Positions 12,236-24,039 of a stretch of 64,000 nt of DNA are shown here, in pieces. The notes beneath the pieces were generated by a model. That model was not told where the DNA came from, ran no database searches, and saw only the letters and a program-made list of their open reading frames with translations. A program made the translations under genes and the position numbers. Origin of the DNA: Doris montereyensis (taxonomy: Eukaryota; Mollusca; Gastropoda; Nudibranchia; Dorididae); NCBI GenBank assembly GCA_037039925.1, contig JAXRKP010001172.1:53501-117500 (forward strand). Reading direction: 5' to 3'. Position 1 is the first letter of the stretch, and each line of letters opens with the position of its first letter.

Positions 12236-13068
12236 TACTAGTTGTACTAATAAAGAAAGTAAGCAGCAGCAACGAGTGCTAAAGTGCTATGGTTGTTTAA
12301 GATTTGAAGGGAAAAGCCAGAGGGTGCTAAAGTGCTATATCCGTAGTCACACTGCTGTCACTGCTGTCTTGCTGTCTGAGTTGCCTTCACTGCTTTGTGG
12401 GATAGAACATTGTCGTTTAATAGTAGCAGGAGGAGGGAGGGGGGGTTCCTTTTCGCGGCTTCTCTAGTCTTTTTCTTGGTCACGGTAGATCATATTCATA
12501 GTTCCATCAACAATGCCGAATGTTAGAGTTAAGAGTCTCTCGTGACGGTTTGTCCATTTTCCAACTAGTCTGTCATGATGGCAGTTGACACCATTACAGT
12601 CTCCAAAATCGGACAGTATAACTTTTCCCTTTGAAGATTGTATTTTTGCCTTTCGTTGGTGACGGGGATGAAGGGATTGTCCATTGCATTGAAGAGGCTT
12701 AGCCAACAGGGGCCGCGTGGTGTAGAAATAGAATGTAATAAGAAGAAGCACAAGTATAGGCCTAGTAAACGAATGCATACTACTGTGTTTGTACGTGTAC
12801 ATTACCTAATACTAATAGATTCTATAGATCGTTAGGTTTATTTGGCGTGGTATCGTTAACCGATCGTTGGGTAAAACTTCATCTTGGAAAAAAAAGATTA
12901 ATACATCCGTTGACTTTTTGATATAATTTGTGGGGGTCGGGGGGGGGGGGGAGGAGGAAGGGGAAAAATTCACCTCACTCAAAGATACGTGAGAGAAGAA
13001 TCAAGCAAGGGAAGACTTATTATCAAATAAGAATGAGTAGAAGGAAGAAGGAGAAATAAGGAAGGGGG

Positions 13069-13070
<2 letters not shown>
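12236..13070. other. Spacer with poly-G
   Basis: No gene recognised. A GTGCTAAAGTGCTAT phrase occurs at about 12276 and 12325. A 12-base G run lies at about 12939-12950, followed by purine-rich sequence. Confidence 0.5.
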
Positions 13071-13118
<48 letters not shown>

Positions 13119-13215
13119 TCTCTCTCTCCCTCTCTCTCTCTCTCTTTTTCTCTTTCTCTCTCTCTTTCTCTCTTTCTCTCTATCTCTCCTCTTTCTCTCT
13201 CCTCTCTCTCTCTCC

Positions 13216-13295
<80 letters not shown>

Positions 13296-13333
13296 TTCTC
13301 TCTTTCTCTATCTTTCTCTCTATCTCCCCTCTC

Positions 13334-13415
<82 letters not shown>
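13071..13415. repeat. (CT)n microsatellite, reverse-strand tail of a repeat family
   Basis: About 340 bp of CT with TTTC and CCCT interruptions. It abuts the unique part of the repeat family at 13425-13975. The plus-strand copies of that family (38.5 and 39.2 kb) also end directly in (GA)n, so this tract belongs to the element. Confidence 0.9.
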
Positions 13416-13418
<3 letters not shown>

Positions 13419-13419
13419 T

Positions 13420-13975
13420 CCCTTCGTAAGAAACTCACAAGGCGACTAGTTCTACTCATCTTTGAGGCTAGGACACTTGAGGTATTCGAACTCTTCACTG
13501 AATTGAAAACATAGAATTGAAATCGAAACAACCGACAAAGCGTAGACTGTAAAACTACCATCAAGAAGAACCCGTGAAGGCTAGTCACACTCACACTATT
13601 AGATCTAGCTATTGTCTGCTATATGATGTAGACTAGATAACTAGATCTGTGTATTTTTTTAATTTTTTTGGCAGTTCTCATGGTTCTGTCAGTGTCAGTG
13701 TCTGCTTGGAGGAAACATTGCCTACCGCCCCAACATAGAATTGAAATCGAAACAGACGTCAAATCGTAGACTGTTAATTAGATCTTAATGTCATCATGAA
13801 GAACTAGAAGGCAAGTCATATTAATATTAATATTGCATATATGTAGACTAGATGTCTAGATATGTGTATTTTGTTGTTTCTCCTTGTCAGTTCCCATGGG
13901 TCTGTCGGTGTCACTGTCCGCTTAAAGGAAACATTGCCTACCACCCCAACCCCTCCTACCACCCCAACCTGCCTC
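13420..13975 (-). repeat. GA-tailed repeat family, two partial reverse copies in tandem
   Basis: Reading on the minus strand, 13975-13736 and 13735-13420 are two successive copies of the unit found on the plus strand at 38541 and 39166. Shared blocks include GTTTCGATTTCAATTCTATG, TAGGCAATGTTTCC-type sequence, CTACGMTTTGTCGGYTGTTT and GTTTCTTACGAAG at the junction with the GA tract. No coding potential was recognised. Confidence 0.75.
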
Positions 13976-15005
13976 TTTCACCCAACGAAGGTTCTGGTAA
14001 GACCTTAATGCTCTGACTTCTGTACTCTATGCTGTAACTTAGAAAATAGAAGCATATCTTTAACCGAATAGAAAAAAACTAGACATATTTTTGAATAAAT
14101 CACATGTTCTAGTAACACCGATTCGACCAGCCTAACATCAATTCGATCACTTCTTAACATCAATTTGACCACTTGGTCTCAAGCCCAATCAAGACACACA
14201 AACATTTATAAATCAAGTAAATGACTATCATCAGCACAGTTAAAGTTTCATATATTTGAATGAGGGAACAACCCAAAAAAGAAATTAGCAGTCACTCTGA
14301 AAATGAAAAGCTGAAAGGAGATAGGCTCTCCCAACTCCATTTTCAAGGGTGCATCTGGGCATACTAAAATCTCTGGCTCCAATTCAGCCCATTGAACAGG
14401 ATAATACACCATCGTAATTCGTATGTTTTTTTCAAATCGTCAGGATTGAAGCCGGTGCAGTACTTTTCTGCCAATAGTTTTCCATTCAGCTAAATGAAGA
14501 AAGTATTTAATAAGTTTTGCGTTAAAGGATAAGTTCCCCTCTATGGCAATGCGAACACGAAATAATAATAGAGCATTACAAACAGCTTGAGGGGAAGCCT
14601 AAAATAGTAACATTGCCACAAAATATCAGGTGGCTTTGCAGAATACTTGTAAAGTAAGTTTCCATGACCCTATGAGATCACATGACTAGAATAAGGTCAC
14701 AGCTTAAAAATGGGGATACTACTCATCTGGTTCGAGTTGAGCTTGATGAATGTTAGATAAAACAAAGTTTGACTCCTGGGGTTGAAAATGAGTGGCAGAA
14801 AGAATGACTATTACACATGACAGACACTTGTGATGACATTGCACGCGTCAATGTGAAAATATTCCAAAAACAGGTTTAGGTGGTTGAATTTGTTGACCAG
14901 ATATAAATAGTGATATTTCTGTTGACTATAATAGTGATATTTCTGTTGTTAGGATGCTCTTACCAAGAGTAAGACTCAAGAGCGGTTCTTTGACTTTAAA
15001 TTTAT
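13976..15005. other. AT-rich spacer
   Basis: No gene recognised. A phrase with GTGATATTTCTGTTG occurs at 14909 and 14935 and again at 15113 and 15138, each series ending in TTAGGATGCTCTT, which indicates a local duplication. Confidence 0.5.
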
Positions 15006-15009
15006 TAAA

Positions 15010-15560
15010 GTTAGTAGATATGACAAAAATATGATGACACAACACGACCGTGAGTGCTTGCTATTTCTGTTCTCACAAATTTATGTCAAACTTTGAATGA
15101 TTATATAAATAAAGTGATATTTCTGTTGACTATAATAGTGATATTTCTGTCTGTTTTAGGATGCTCTTCAACATTCAAGTATCTAATAAAGACTCGAATG
15201 AACAGCACCTGTCGTTTGTCTTTTGAAAACCTTTAACAGACATTAATTTTGTATCTATCTGTCTATCTTATACTATCTATTTATCCATCTATAATTCATC
15301 CATCCTGCTACTCTATTTTTTTAAATCTATTTATTAAAGTTAGTCACAAACCGATGTGTATTCATGCTCATGGTGACAAAAATCATGATGATGACACAAC
15401 ACGATCGAAATTAGGTCCAACGAATGTTTTGGTCCTTGCTGCATCAACATGGGAGTGATGTCGTGTTCTCACAAATTTATCAGTCAAACTTTGAATGATT
15501 ATTATTTTTCAAATTATATAAATGTGATACACCGGAGTAGTGTGCTGTGCTGTGATTTGA
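15010..15560 (+). repeat. Dispersed repeat, one partial and one fuller copy
   Basis: A unit containing GATGACACAACACGA, TTGCTGCATCAACATG, CTCACAAATTTATCAGTCAA and ATATAAATGTGATA runs from about 15340 to 15560. A shorter copy lies at 15015-15110. A reverse-strand copy lies at 38240-38030. The function is unknown and there are no conserved frames. Confidence 0.65.
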
Positions 15561-15837
15561 AGTTTGTTTATTATTTTCTGGGATCAAGATCCCATTCTGC
15601 TCTAATTCATTTACTTGTATTTCCTGACTTTGACAGTGAACAGTGTAATTTATTTTTACGCTTATCGCCATACTGTTTTAGGAGAGCCTAGTATTTAGAT
15701 GGGATTCACAAAATCAAAGTAATTAATTGATTTAGAAAGTAGATCTGTAATTGTCATTTAATTTCAAGTTTTAAAATGCTCTTTTCTTTATTCCCAGTGA
15801 TCCAGATTAGACTTTAATAGGCTGTTGCTCCTATTAA

Positions 15838-16010
15838 AATAGGTAGGAAGTGTTGTGTAGTAGGTTGTGTACAGAACTAACCAATCCAACATTTACGGTT
15901 TTCCAAATGACATCTGAAGTATCTAATAAATGGACTGGTAACATGGGAGTATGTACAATTCATGGCCAGTGACACCTGGAAGTCGGTTTGAAGTCTCCAC
16001 CAAAGTTTTT
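15838..16010 (+). pseudogene. Possible THAP zinc-finger remnant
   Basis: Around 15844 the sequence encodes RKCCVVGC, the characteristic start of a THAP domain, a C2CH zinc finger found in P-element-type transposases and host regulators. After shifts of frame, SNKWTGNMGVCTIHG follows at about 15925-15965, which resembles the W...C-x2-H end of the domain. Both the internal stop and the frame change mean it cannot be functional. The match is short, and chance cannot be excluded. Confidence 0.3.
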
Positions 16011-16700
16011 TCTCAAAACCTTTAACAGACATTAATACAAAGAAATCTGTATCTATCTGTCTATCTGCAGACAATTTTGACTATCTATTTATCCATCTAT
16101 AATCCAGAAATGTTGACATTATTCGGATGGGCCATCCATCTGCTCTAACTTTTATTTTTCCATTGATGAGGATTGTGAATATCTATCTAAAAATCGTGTT
16201 TATATCAAACTCGTGGAGTCAATTTTTTAAAAATCAACTGCTCATGATTTAACTTCATCAACCGCAACATTTCATTATTAAATGCCCCCAAAAACAATCA
16301 TGTTTACACTCACAGTTAAATCTTCTTCTTGCCTTTATCCAATCAAAGTTTCTATCTATCAACTGAGGAATCATTACAGCTTCCATCTATCTAAGAAGAT
16401 TCTCCAATCAAGAACATTTGACAACATCAGTTTTTCCAGTATGGATGAAAGAAATAGAACTATTTTAATCATTGATGATTTTTTTCAGTGCCATATATAG
16501 AGGTGGTTCTGTTTTTTTTGTTGATAATCCTAATAAAATTGTAATAACATTACTTTGTGTGATGGTAAAGTGCTTTTGGTGGTCAAACGTTTTTTTGCCT
16601 CACACTCTTACTTCTTTGTTTCAATTCAATCAAGTTTGTGATGTTATTTTTTTTGGTGATAAATGTGGCCTTTAAAGTTATTGGCATTGTAAATGATAAT
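16011..16700. other. AT-rich spacer with duplicated phrases
   Basis: No gene recognised. 16017-16110 repeats phrases from 15225-15290 (CCTTTAACAGACATTAAT, GTATCTATCTGTCTATCT, ACTATCTATTTATCCATCTA), each with different short insertions. Confidence 0.5.
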
Positions 16701-17950
16701 GATAATCCTTTTTTAAGTTCAAATTCATCCTTTTTTACCAACATTCTTTTTCTTGTATGACACAGTTCATTTAGTTAAAAACATACGCATCAATTGGCAT
16801 TCTGAAAATTACAGCAGCTGGAGTTTTTTTCTTCTGGAGATCCGCAACCACGAGTGTAGGAGTAAATCAAAACATTCTCATCACAACCACCAACAGTAAC
16901 AAAAGCAGCAACAAAAACACCACCACCAACAACAACCATTATACTTTATGTACTTACAAGTATTGATACTTACTACTACGGTACTACAACTACTACTACT
17001 ACTACATGTAAGTGATAAAGAGTCAAGTCATTGACTGGAAATGAAGGACACAAAAATAAGAAAATACCCAACGATTTATTGACATTATAATGATTAACAA
17101 AAAAACTGCCACTGTCTGTTTTTCATGTCAATAAATCGCTTTATTTGTTTTACTACTACATGTACTACTTTTATTACTAGTATTACTAGTATCACAACAT
17201 ACTACACGTCTGTTAAATGTTTTTGTGAAGCTTTGTAATGATTAGACCCAAGAGTTTAGTTGTTACTGTTGCTAAAACTGATAAGCACTGTTTCTAACTC
17301 TAGGCCTACTTCTCCTGTCAACCATCTCTGTAACTGTCTAGTTTATAGATCTAGAACTTCAGAACCTAGATCTAGATCTAAATCTATGTTCAAATCTAGT
17401 TTCTTTTCCTATTTTATGCATGAGTTTTCTAAATGAAATGGAGGTTGATCTAGATCTTATATATTCTAGGTAATAATATAATAATATGTACGATTAGGAA
17501 ATCTAAATTTTCTTCTAATACATAATGGGATTAGATCTATACAGTATGTAATAAATTTATCGCTCGCAACACAGTTGATTAAGTTTGTACTCGCCAACCA
17601 CGCCATGCGGCTTCGCGATGGGACCAAAACATTGCTGACCTAATTTCGGGTGACTGGCCTGTTAACGCCTCGGTGCAGGGTAAAATCAAATACATATATA
17701 TAATATGATTCGATACTTGGGCTAGACGGGATTTTCATTACAGATCTATTGACTGGAAATGAAGGAATGAGTAACAATAACAATAAAGTGTTTCATGGAT
17801 CGCAGGCAAAACAATCTTTCCAACCAATTATACTGATTAGACCCAAGGTTTATTCGCTAAGAACCTAAAGTAGACTATTTGAAATCTACATGCGAAATAT
17901 GGAGGTTGTGGGTGTAGTGGTTCCTGGGATTAGAGCGGTCAAAATTTGAA
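16701..17950. other. AT-rich spacer, diverged internal duplication
   Basis: No gene. TTGACTGGAAATGAAGGA at 17031 and 17750, TGATTAGACCCAAG at 17238 and 17836, and AGAACCTA at later matching positions indicate an old duplication with an offset of about 600-720 bp. TAGATCTAGATC words cluster at 17340-17460. Confidence 0.5.
17072..17138. other. 14-bp inverted repeat
   Basis: CGATTTATTGACAT at 17072-17085 is the exact reverse complement of 17125-17138, with a 39-base spacer. There is no poly-U tract or gene end to mark it as a functional terminator. Confidence 0.8.
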
Positions 17951-17954
17951 AATA

Positions 17955-17955
17955 C

Positions 17956-17986
<31 letters not shown>

Positions 17987-18003
17987 CATATATATATATG
18001 TAG
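17955..18003. repeat. (TA)n microsatellite
   Basis: TA repeats upstream of the decayed exon at 18.23 kb. A TA tract also lies upstream of the inverted paralogue (37277-37340), so it is probably part of the duplicated segment. Confidence 0.9.
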
Positions 18004-18233
18004 TATATTTAATATGTAAAGCAGAAAGTACATTTCTACACTTCACAACATTGCTCTTCTGGCATCTGGCAATAACTTTTGATCTCTATCGACAGGTGTC
18101 CTGATGAATGTCCCAGTCTCTTGGTGACATTACAGCTACTAGGGATGTGTAGAGCCGTCTAGAAAGGCAGATTCAAGAAAAAGAGGTTTTTGTTAAAAAC
18201 ATTTACTTCACCTGCATATTTTAAAAAATTCAG

Positions 18234-19759
18234 AACAGAGAGGAACATTTGGAAAAAAAACACATGCAGATGAACAGCAAATCTGTGTGCAAAGTTATTG
18301 AAAAATCAATCAACCTTTTATCTGAATCATCCCCTTTGATAGAATTTCCAGACATGACAACTGTGAATGAAGAACCAAACACGTGATTTACATTCTACCC
18401 TTTCTGCTGATGATCACAGAGACAATGTTTTCAATGACATAAAGCCAGGTATGGCAGAGTTACCTTTATCAGACTCTAAATTATGGCAACAGGAGGACCT
18501 TAATAGCTTTTCGTCCTTATCAACTGCTAAACTGTCTATTAGGAGCAATGTTAATGTTGAAAACATGTTTTTTCGTTTCAATCTCTCCCCGTTCCTGAAT
18601 TTTGTGCCGAGAACACAGCTGCAAAAACTGCTTGTGACCCACGTCATAAACCAATCTTTCAAGGGGACCAAGTCAACAGTATTGAAAATTGTTTAATGAA
18701 GAAGCCAGATAAAGTACTTCAGCCCTCTGAAAGGGAAGAAATGAGTTTGGATCAGTCACTTGTTGATTATTTAGTGTCAGAAAATGCTGATAATTTAGAC
18801 ACAAACTATGTTGACACTAAACCAAATTGTAGTAATACTAATACTCTATTTTCAAGGGGATAATAAGTGAAGACACTCCAATAAATGATTCAACAATGAA
18901 AGATTTCAATATATTGTATCAAGAGCAAAGGCAAATTTACGGTATGTGGTCCGGTAAAGTGATTGCCAATGTTGACATGAATCCAATGCACTGCACAAGA
19001 ACGAGGAAATGGATTTCACTGATACTGATATAAAAACGGGTCACTCTGATGAACTTGTCCCAGGACAGTCACACATACTAGTAGACCATTTGGATATAAA
19101 GACAGAATACTCTGATCAGAACTTGTCACAGGACAGTCAGAAAGGGTGAAAAGGGGCCATTTGGATGTACAGACAGAATACTCTGATGAACTTGTCCCAG
19201 GACAGCCAGAAAGGGTAACTTGTCACAGGGCCATTTGGATGTAAAGACAGAATACACTGATGAACTTGTCCCAGGACAGTCAGAGAGAGTAGTAGAGCAT
19301 TGTCCCAGGATGTAAAGCACAGAATACACTGATGAACTTGTTCCAGGACAGTCAGTGAGAGTAGTAGAGCATTTGGATGTGAACTTGTCAAGACAGAATA
19401 CACTGATGAACTTGTCCCAGGACAGTCAGAGATGTAAAGACAGAATACACTGATGAACTTGTTCCAGGACAGTCCATTTGGATGTAAAGACAGAATACAC
19501 TGATGAACTTGCAGTCAGAGAGGGTAAGGGGCCAGAAAGACAGAATACACTGATGAAGAGAATAGTAGTAGGCCATTTGGACACAGTGAATTATAGTGAT
19601 AAAAGCTGCAGCAAGATGGGAGATTTCATTGCAACAGATTGCGACCCTAATGATGCTTTTAACATTGAACAGCACACTAAACCCATCTGTGCATTGGCCC
19701 AAGGAGAATCTACATTATCTCAGCATCTGTCAACATGTGAGGAATCAGAGCTTGATAAG
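18234..19759 (+). pseudogene. Decayed exon of an unidentified gene, copy A (22-residue repeats)
   Basis: A probable acceptor (CAG at 18231-18233) opens a frame encoding NREEHLEKKHMQMNSKSV..., stopped at 18384-18386 by a small deletion relative to the inverted paralogue at 37.0-36.36 kb. Shared peptides follow in shifted frames: LHSTLSAD, VFNDIKPG, ELPLSDSKLWQQEDL and NSIENCLMKKPDK, the last running on to 18860. Beyond this, acidic copies of KTEYTDELVPGQSERV appear (19060-19560). A final open stretch reads to a consensus donor, AAG|GTAAGC, at 19759/19760. At least four frame breaks make it non-functional as read. The order (acidic leader, charged repeats, splice donor) would suit the leader exon of a regulatory gene, but no domain is recognised and the function is unknown. 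Confidence 0.55.
19060..19570 (+). repeat. 66-bp exonic minisatellite
   Basis: About seven scrambled copies of a 66-bp unit (22 codons). The core is AAGACAGAATACACTGATGA, then ACTTGTCCCAGGACAGTCAG, then a GAGAGTAGTAGAGCATTTGG-like end. Several units are internally deleted or fused (for example near 19205, 19311 and 19385), which breaks the frame. Confidence 0.85.
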
Positions 19760-19929
19760 GTAAGCGTTGGCAGGAACCTTCCTTTTATGTTTCATGTGAT
19801 TGCTTCCTTTATTATAGATTTATATAGATGTTACGAAAGTGTAAATGGAGCGAGACAATTTTCTCTAGATCTAGATGTTGACGAAGGTGTAGACACAATC
19901 TAGAAACACCAATGCTCAATTAATAATTA

Positions 19930-20285
19930 CAACAAAGATGTTTATTATACTCACAGTCGACAATCAATCAATAAGGTGAAGCAAGTTCACAATGCTGGCA
20001 TATAAAGATGGAATCAACATGCATTTCTCTCTCACTGCCGAATCTATGGAACAAGCACTCCTTGCAATCATAAATATCTGCCTTTTACTTAAAATAAAGT
20101 TAAAATAAGTTAAAACCATGGCTCTTCCAGAAACGGAAATTTCACACTCTCACTAGGGCTCTAGATGTGGACACTAAGATCGATTACATCATCGATTTTT
20201 CACTTACTATGGAAATCACCTTCAGCAGAGCTACAATTAGCTCTGTTACAGTAGATGTGTGCAATATATATAGGTTCTAAGTAAC
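19930..20285. repeat. Dispersed repeat shared with 41.1 kb
   Basis: Matches 41085-41460 over TTATTATACTCACAGTC, AAGTTCACAATGC and GGCAT near the start, and over CACTAGG, GATTACRTCAT and TAGGGAAATC-like phrases toward the end. At 41.1 kb it follows a LINE and an AAG tract. No coding frame. Confidence 0.6.
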
Positions 20286-20609
20286 ATCAACTCTTTAGAG
20301 TGTTGTAATGAGCGTGTCACAATCCTCTATGAAGTAGCCTATTTTCTCCACATTGTGCTGCCTCTGGACTTGACAATCTTTGGCAGTATGAACTCTATCT
20401 GGCCAAGTGTCATGCAGGAAGTGGAAACATTTTGTATTTGAAGAAGAAGAAGACAAAGAACCCAGGTGGGACAGCCTCCACCAGCTGTCCCCACCCACTA
20501 AAATCTAGGTGGTGGTGGTGGTGATAAGACTGGAATTTTTCAGACCTGGCATATAGAGGCTTGTCTGTCTTCGTTCGCCTTTACTGTTTCTTGCTGCTCT
20601 CTGTTGTAA
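20286..20609. other. Spacer
   Basis: No gene recognised. It includes a short GTGGTG run at 20508-20524. Confidence 0.5.
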
Positions 20610-20905
20610 ACCCACACACACCCAACTTCCATCTACAGGTGGGTGGTTGGCTTGTGCTATTGCAGACTCTTGTCTGTCTTCTTCTTTCTACTTCGCTCTT
20701 TCACTCATCTCTTAGCTTGCTGTTTTTCTCTTCTTACGTAATTCCACTCTGAGATCATCACACATGATGGACATGATAAATTTAAATTGCAAACAAACAC
20801 AAGGTCACCTACGGGAGAGAACAAAACATATTGTGTGCTGGATTATATGTCAATGTCATTGTTACATTTTATGTGAAATTGAAATTTTAATCTGATCTTT
20901 TTGGA
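20610..20905 (+). repeat. Dispersed repeat copy without the minisatellite
   Basis: The uninterrupted relative of 721-2095. It has the left block ACCCAACTTCCATCTACAGG, a single AGCTTGCTGTTTTTCTCTTC at about 20715-20734, and the right block with CACAAGGTCACCTACGGG and TTGTTACATTTTATGTGAAA. The single CTTGCTGTTT word is the likely seed of the 15-bp array in the other copy. Confidence 0.7.
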
Positions 20906-21433
20906 GAATTCTACAATGGCAAAGATAATACTAATAATAGAGTAGTCTCCGCCGAAATGCGCGGCCCTCCGGGTGACCAAAACAAAAGTCAAAGACCATA
21001 ACATTGGGATTAACAAACATAATCTCTTTTCTTTTGTTAGTTGTTTGGGTTTCGTTTGTGGTTACATGGTTTGAGAATACGACCCAATTCCAGGCCTAAT
21101 CTCTTCTTATAGATTGTTCATTCTTCTCTCGCTCAGGAGTACGGTACAGGAGGATATATATAGGATGGTGGAGACATTCCTCAACTTGGAGAATACTTCT
21201 TCTTGTTTTATTTGTTAAAACGCATGTCATAAAAGTGACACAAGATCAGATTTTCTCACCGTGATCAAAGAGAGAGCCGATAATCAAGTGTCTGTCTGGC
21301 AGACTATCGTCGACGGTCGAGTTGGGAGGGAATGGGCAGGATGACAAGAGCTGAGACAGCCAAGACTGCCATTGTTTTCATGTGTGCTTCAGGAAACATC
21401 CTTCAGATCTAGTAATTCTCTCCATCTCTCAAA

Positions 21434-21435
<2 letters not shown>
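20906..21435. other. Spacer
   Basis: No gene recognised. The composition is mixed, and a tract of AGGATATATATAGGATGG lies at about 21150. Confidence 0.4.
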
Positions 21436-21519
<84 letters not shown>

Positions 21520-21626
21520 CAGATTACACGACGTGACAAGAGAATCGAGTTTATTTTTCACATGACATCAACAGATCTCTCTCTTCTCTCTCATGTACAC
21601 ACACACACACAATTGCCCAGAGTTAA

Positions 21627-21687
<61 letters not shown>

Positions 21688-21932
21688 ATCTCTCTCTGTC
21701 ACACACACACACACACGTGTGCGCAGAGTTCAGATCTAGACTTTCTCCTTTCTTGGTCTTCTCTCTCACTCACACACACACACACACATGTTGCACTTTC
21801 TAGATCTCTCTCTCTCTCTCTCTCTCAACACATCCAGCTCAGCTCTCTATCTATCTTGAAATCCATTCTCTCTCTCTCACACACACACACAGAGTGGAAG
21901 TCATCTCTCTCTCTCTCTGTCTCACACACACA

Positions 21933-21973
<41 letters not shown>

Positions 21974-22360
21974 CCACACACACACACAAAAATTGTATCT
22001 ATAGGTTTCAGATCTCTCTTATGGCACACACACACGTGTAATAGAAATCAAATACCGGGGCCTGTGAGAATAAACACAAAGTGTGCGCAAGTTAAATCAA
22101 CTCGTTCTTTGATCTCAATCTCTCTCTCTCTCTCTCTCGTGCGAACTTATCATCAGGTCTGAACTGCACTCACAGACACACACACACACACACACGTGTG
22201 TGTGCCCAATCTCTCTCTCTCACACACACACACATCTGGCCTCTTGCAATCCAACATCTGACATACACACAACACACGTGTCAAGACAGATTAGATCTTC
22301 TTGTTTTCATCTGACTTCAGGGTACACACACACATACATCACACACAGGGGGATTATCGT
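21436..22360. repeat. Compound (CT)n/(CA)n microsatellite mosaic
   Basis: Alternating CT and CA blocks. Examples are CT at 21436-21515, 21637-21685, 21808-21827 and 21940-21972, and CA at 21597-21612, 21700-21716, 21769-21788, 21976-21988 and 22177-22194. They are separated by 20-60 bp of non-repeat sequence that often contains AGATCT and CACGTGTG. It looks like a once more regular higher-order repeat that has decayed. Confidence 0.9.
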
Positions 22361-22509
22361 GGATGACAAGAGGAAGGGATCTAGAAATAGAACTGGCGGA
22401 GACTAATGTGTAATAGAAATAAATAAATAGAATAAAGAAAGAAGAAGAAATTAATATCTTTGATATATATATATTATGTGTGTTGTTTTGTCTTGTGTCG
22501 TGCCCTGTC
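22361..22509. other. A-rich spacer
   Basis: A-rich sequence with an AATAAATA phrase at about 22418. Nothing else recognised. Confidence 0.4.
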
Positions 22510-23150
22510 TCTCAAGACAGATTGAGGCATGAAAGATGACGATCTCTGTAAAAGGTGAGATTAATGTCGATGGAAGTTTCGTTGTCAAATTACCTCACTT
22601 CTCTTTCTCTGGTTTCTTCAAAAACAGATCCCTTTTGGTCCAGAGTGGATCTCTCTTCCTCACTTACTTTCTCTGGCTCACACACACACAAAACAGACCA
22701 GAGTCCCGTGATGAATCTCTCTGGGGTGAACAGTTCACCTAAGATAGCAAAAGTAAATTCTCCTCAAGGCCGCTATGGCCTGTCTGTCTGGAGCCTGTCT
22801 GAGCTCTATTCCTCTCTCTCAAAAATAAAAGAATAGGTGATCTATAGGCACCTCCTGACAGTCCAAGCACTCTGACAGTGACACAGTTTTCTTACTTCCA
22901 GGCTACTGTTTGTACTTCCCATTTGCTCCTACTCCTAGGTTGAATGTGAGGGCGAATTTTTAATTTTATTACTTGGGAGGGGGATGCATCATTTAAATGT
23001 GACTTTCCCAAGGAACAGAATGCCATGGCCAAAAGTCAGCCAGCTTTGCCAGAATTCGAATCCTGGACCTCATGATCCCCAGTATGGAGACTACTGTAAT
23101 AGAAACCACTAAATAGAATCCACCAACACCACTCAATCCACCTAAGATAA
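22510..23150 (-). mobile_element. tRNA-derived SINE (second family), reverse copy 1
   Basis: On the minus strand a tRNA-like head contains the B-box-like GGATTCGAATTCTGGC (about 23065-23050), next to CCATACTGGGGATCATGAGG. The body with TCCTTGGGAAAG and the distal GCCTTGAGG block follow. This is the family seen on the plus strand at 35866-36190. The interior carries divergent insertions, including a CA run at 22680-22690. Confidence 0.6.
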
Positions 23151-23227
23151 CATATGTGTTTATTGTCTTTCTACTTAGTCAGGAAGTTATGGAGTTCCTA
23201 AGGATCTGGCCATTTCAACTGGACAAA

Positions 23228-23640
23228 TGTCAAGACAATTGAGCATGAAAGATCGATGTCCGTGTGTAAAGGTGTTCGCCCCGATGGAAGTCGATAGGGG
23301 GGGTTGGGGGGGACTTTTATTCTTCCTAACGTGTATTCATTCCAATCATTCATAGGCAAGATAGAGTAGCCTCTCAAGGCCGCAAAGAATCCGGTTTCGA
23401 TGGCGTGAAGTAGAACATTTGATAATAGGCACCTCCTGGACAGTCCGCTAATCACAGTGACACAGGTTTTTACTTCCAGGCTAAACCCATTGAATGGGAG
23501 GGGGGTAGGATCATCATTGTATGTCCCAAGGAACAGAATGCCAGGCCTAGACATGCCCAAACATCCTGGACCTCAGGGATCCCCAGTCTGGCAGTCTAAC
23601 CACTCGTCCACCGAGCCACTCAATCCACCTAAATAACATA
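23228..23640 (-). mobile_element. tRNA-derived SINE (second family), reverse copy 2
   Basis: Repeats the order of 22510-23150. Shared blocks are the GTCAAGACA and GAGCATGAAAGAT start, CTCAAGGCCGC, ATAGGCACCTCCTG, TTTACTTCCAGGCT, GGGAGGGGG, CCCAAGGAACAGAATGCCA, TCCTGGACCTCA and ACTCAATCCACCTAA. The spacing of about 500-715 bp shows a tandem duplication that includes flanking sequence, not two independent insertions. The head lacks a clean B-box here. Confidence 0.6.
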
Positions 23641-24039
23641 TCCAAGTCTCTAGGATTTGACCTATAGCAGAAACAAGGTGGACAAAGTTTTCTGCTGGTA
23701 ATGCTTTTAAGGGTTTTTTTTTATTCTTCTGTATTCACTTATTGATAGACAAGGGCCTATCCAAAGAATGTTTTGGTGTTCACTTGTTAATCAAAGGCCT
23801 ACAGTCCCAGTGTGCAGTTGGTTGGTCAACAAGACCAACCAACTGGAACTTATTTGATTAACAAACCCAGCCTGATACTTGCACCCATTTATGGAACCCT
23901 TTGGATTCACCTGCAGATAGACACATGGCGTATGACTGGTCAGTGAGACAAACTTTCCCATATATGTCAACATTGTTGTTATATCAATCTCATTCACTCC
24001 CTGGTACTTTTCTTAAAGGTTTTTGTCTGCTATTTTCCA
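23641..24039. other. Spacer
   Basis: No gene recognised. A GTTGGTTGGTCAACAAGACCAACC hairpin-like phrase lies at about 23817-23841. Confidence 0.4.
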
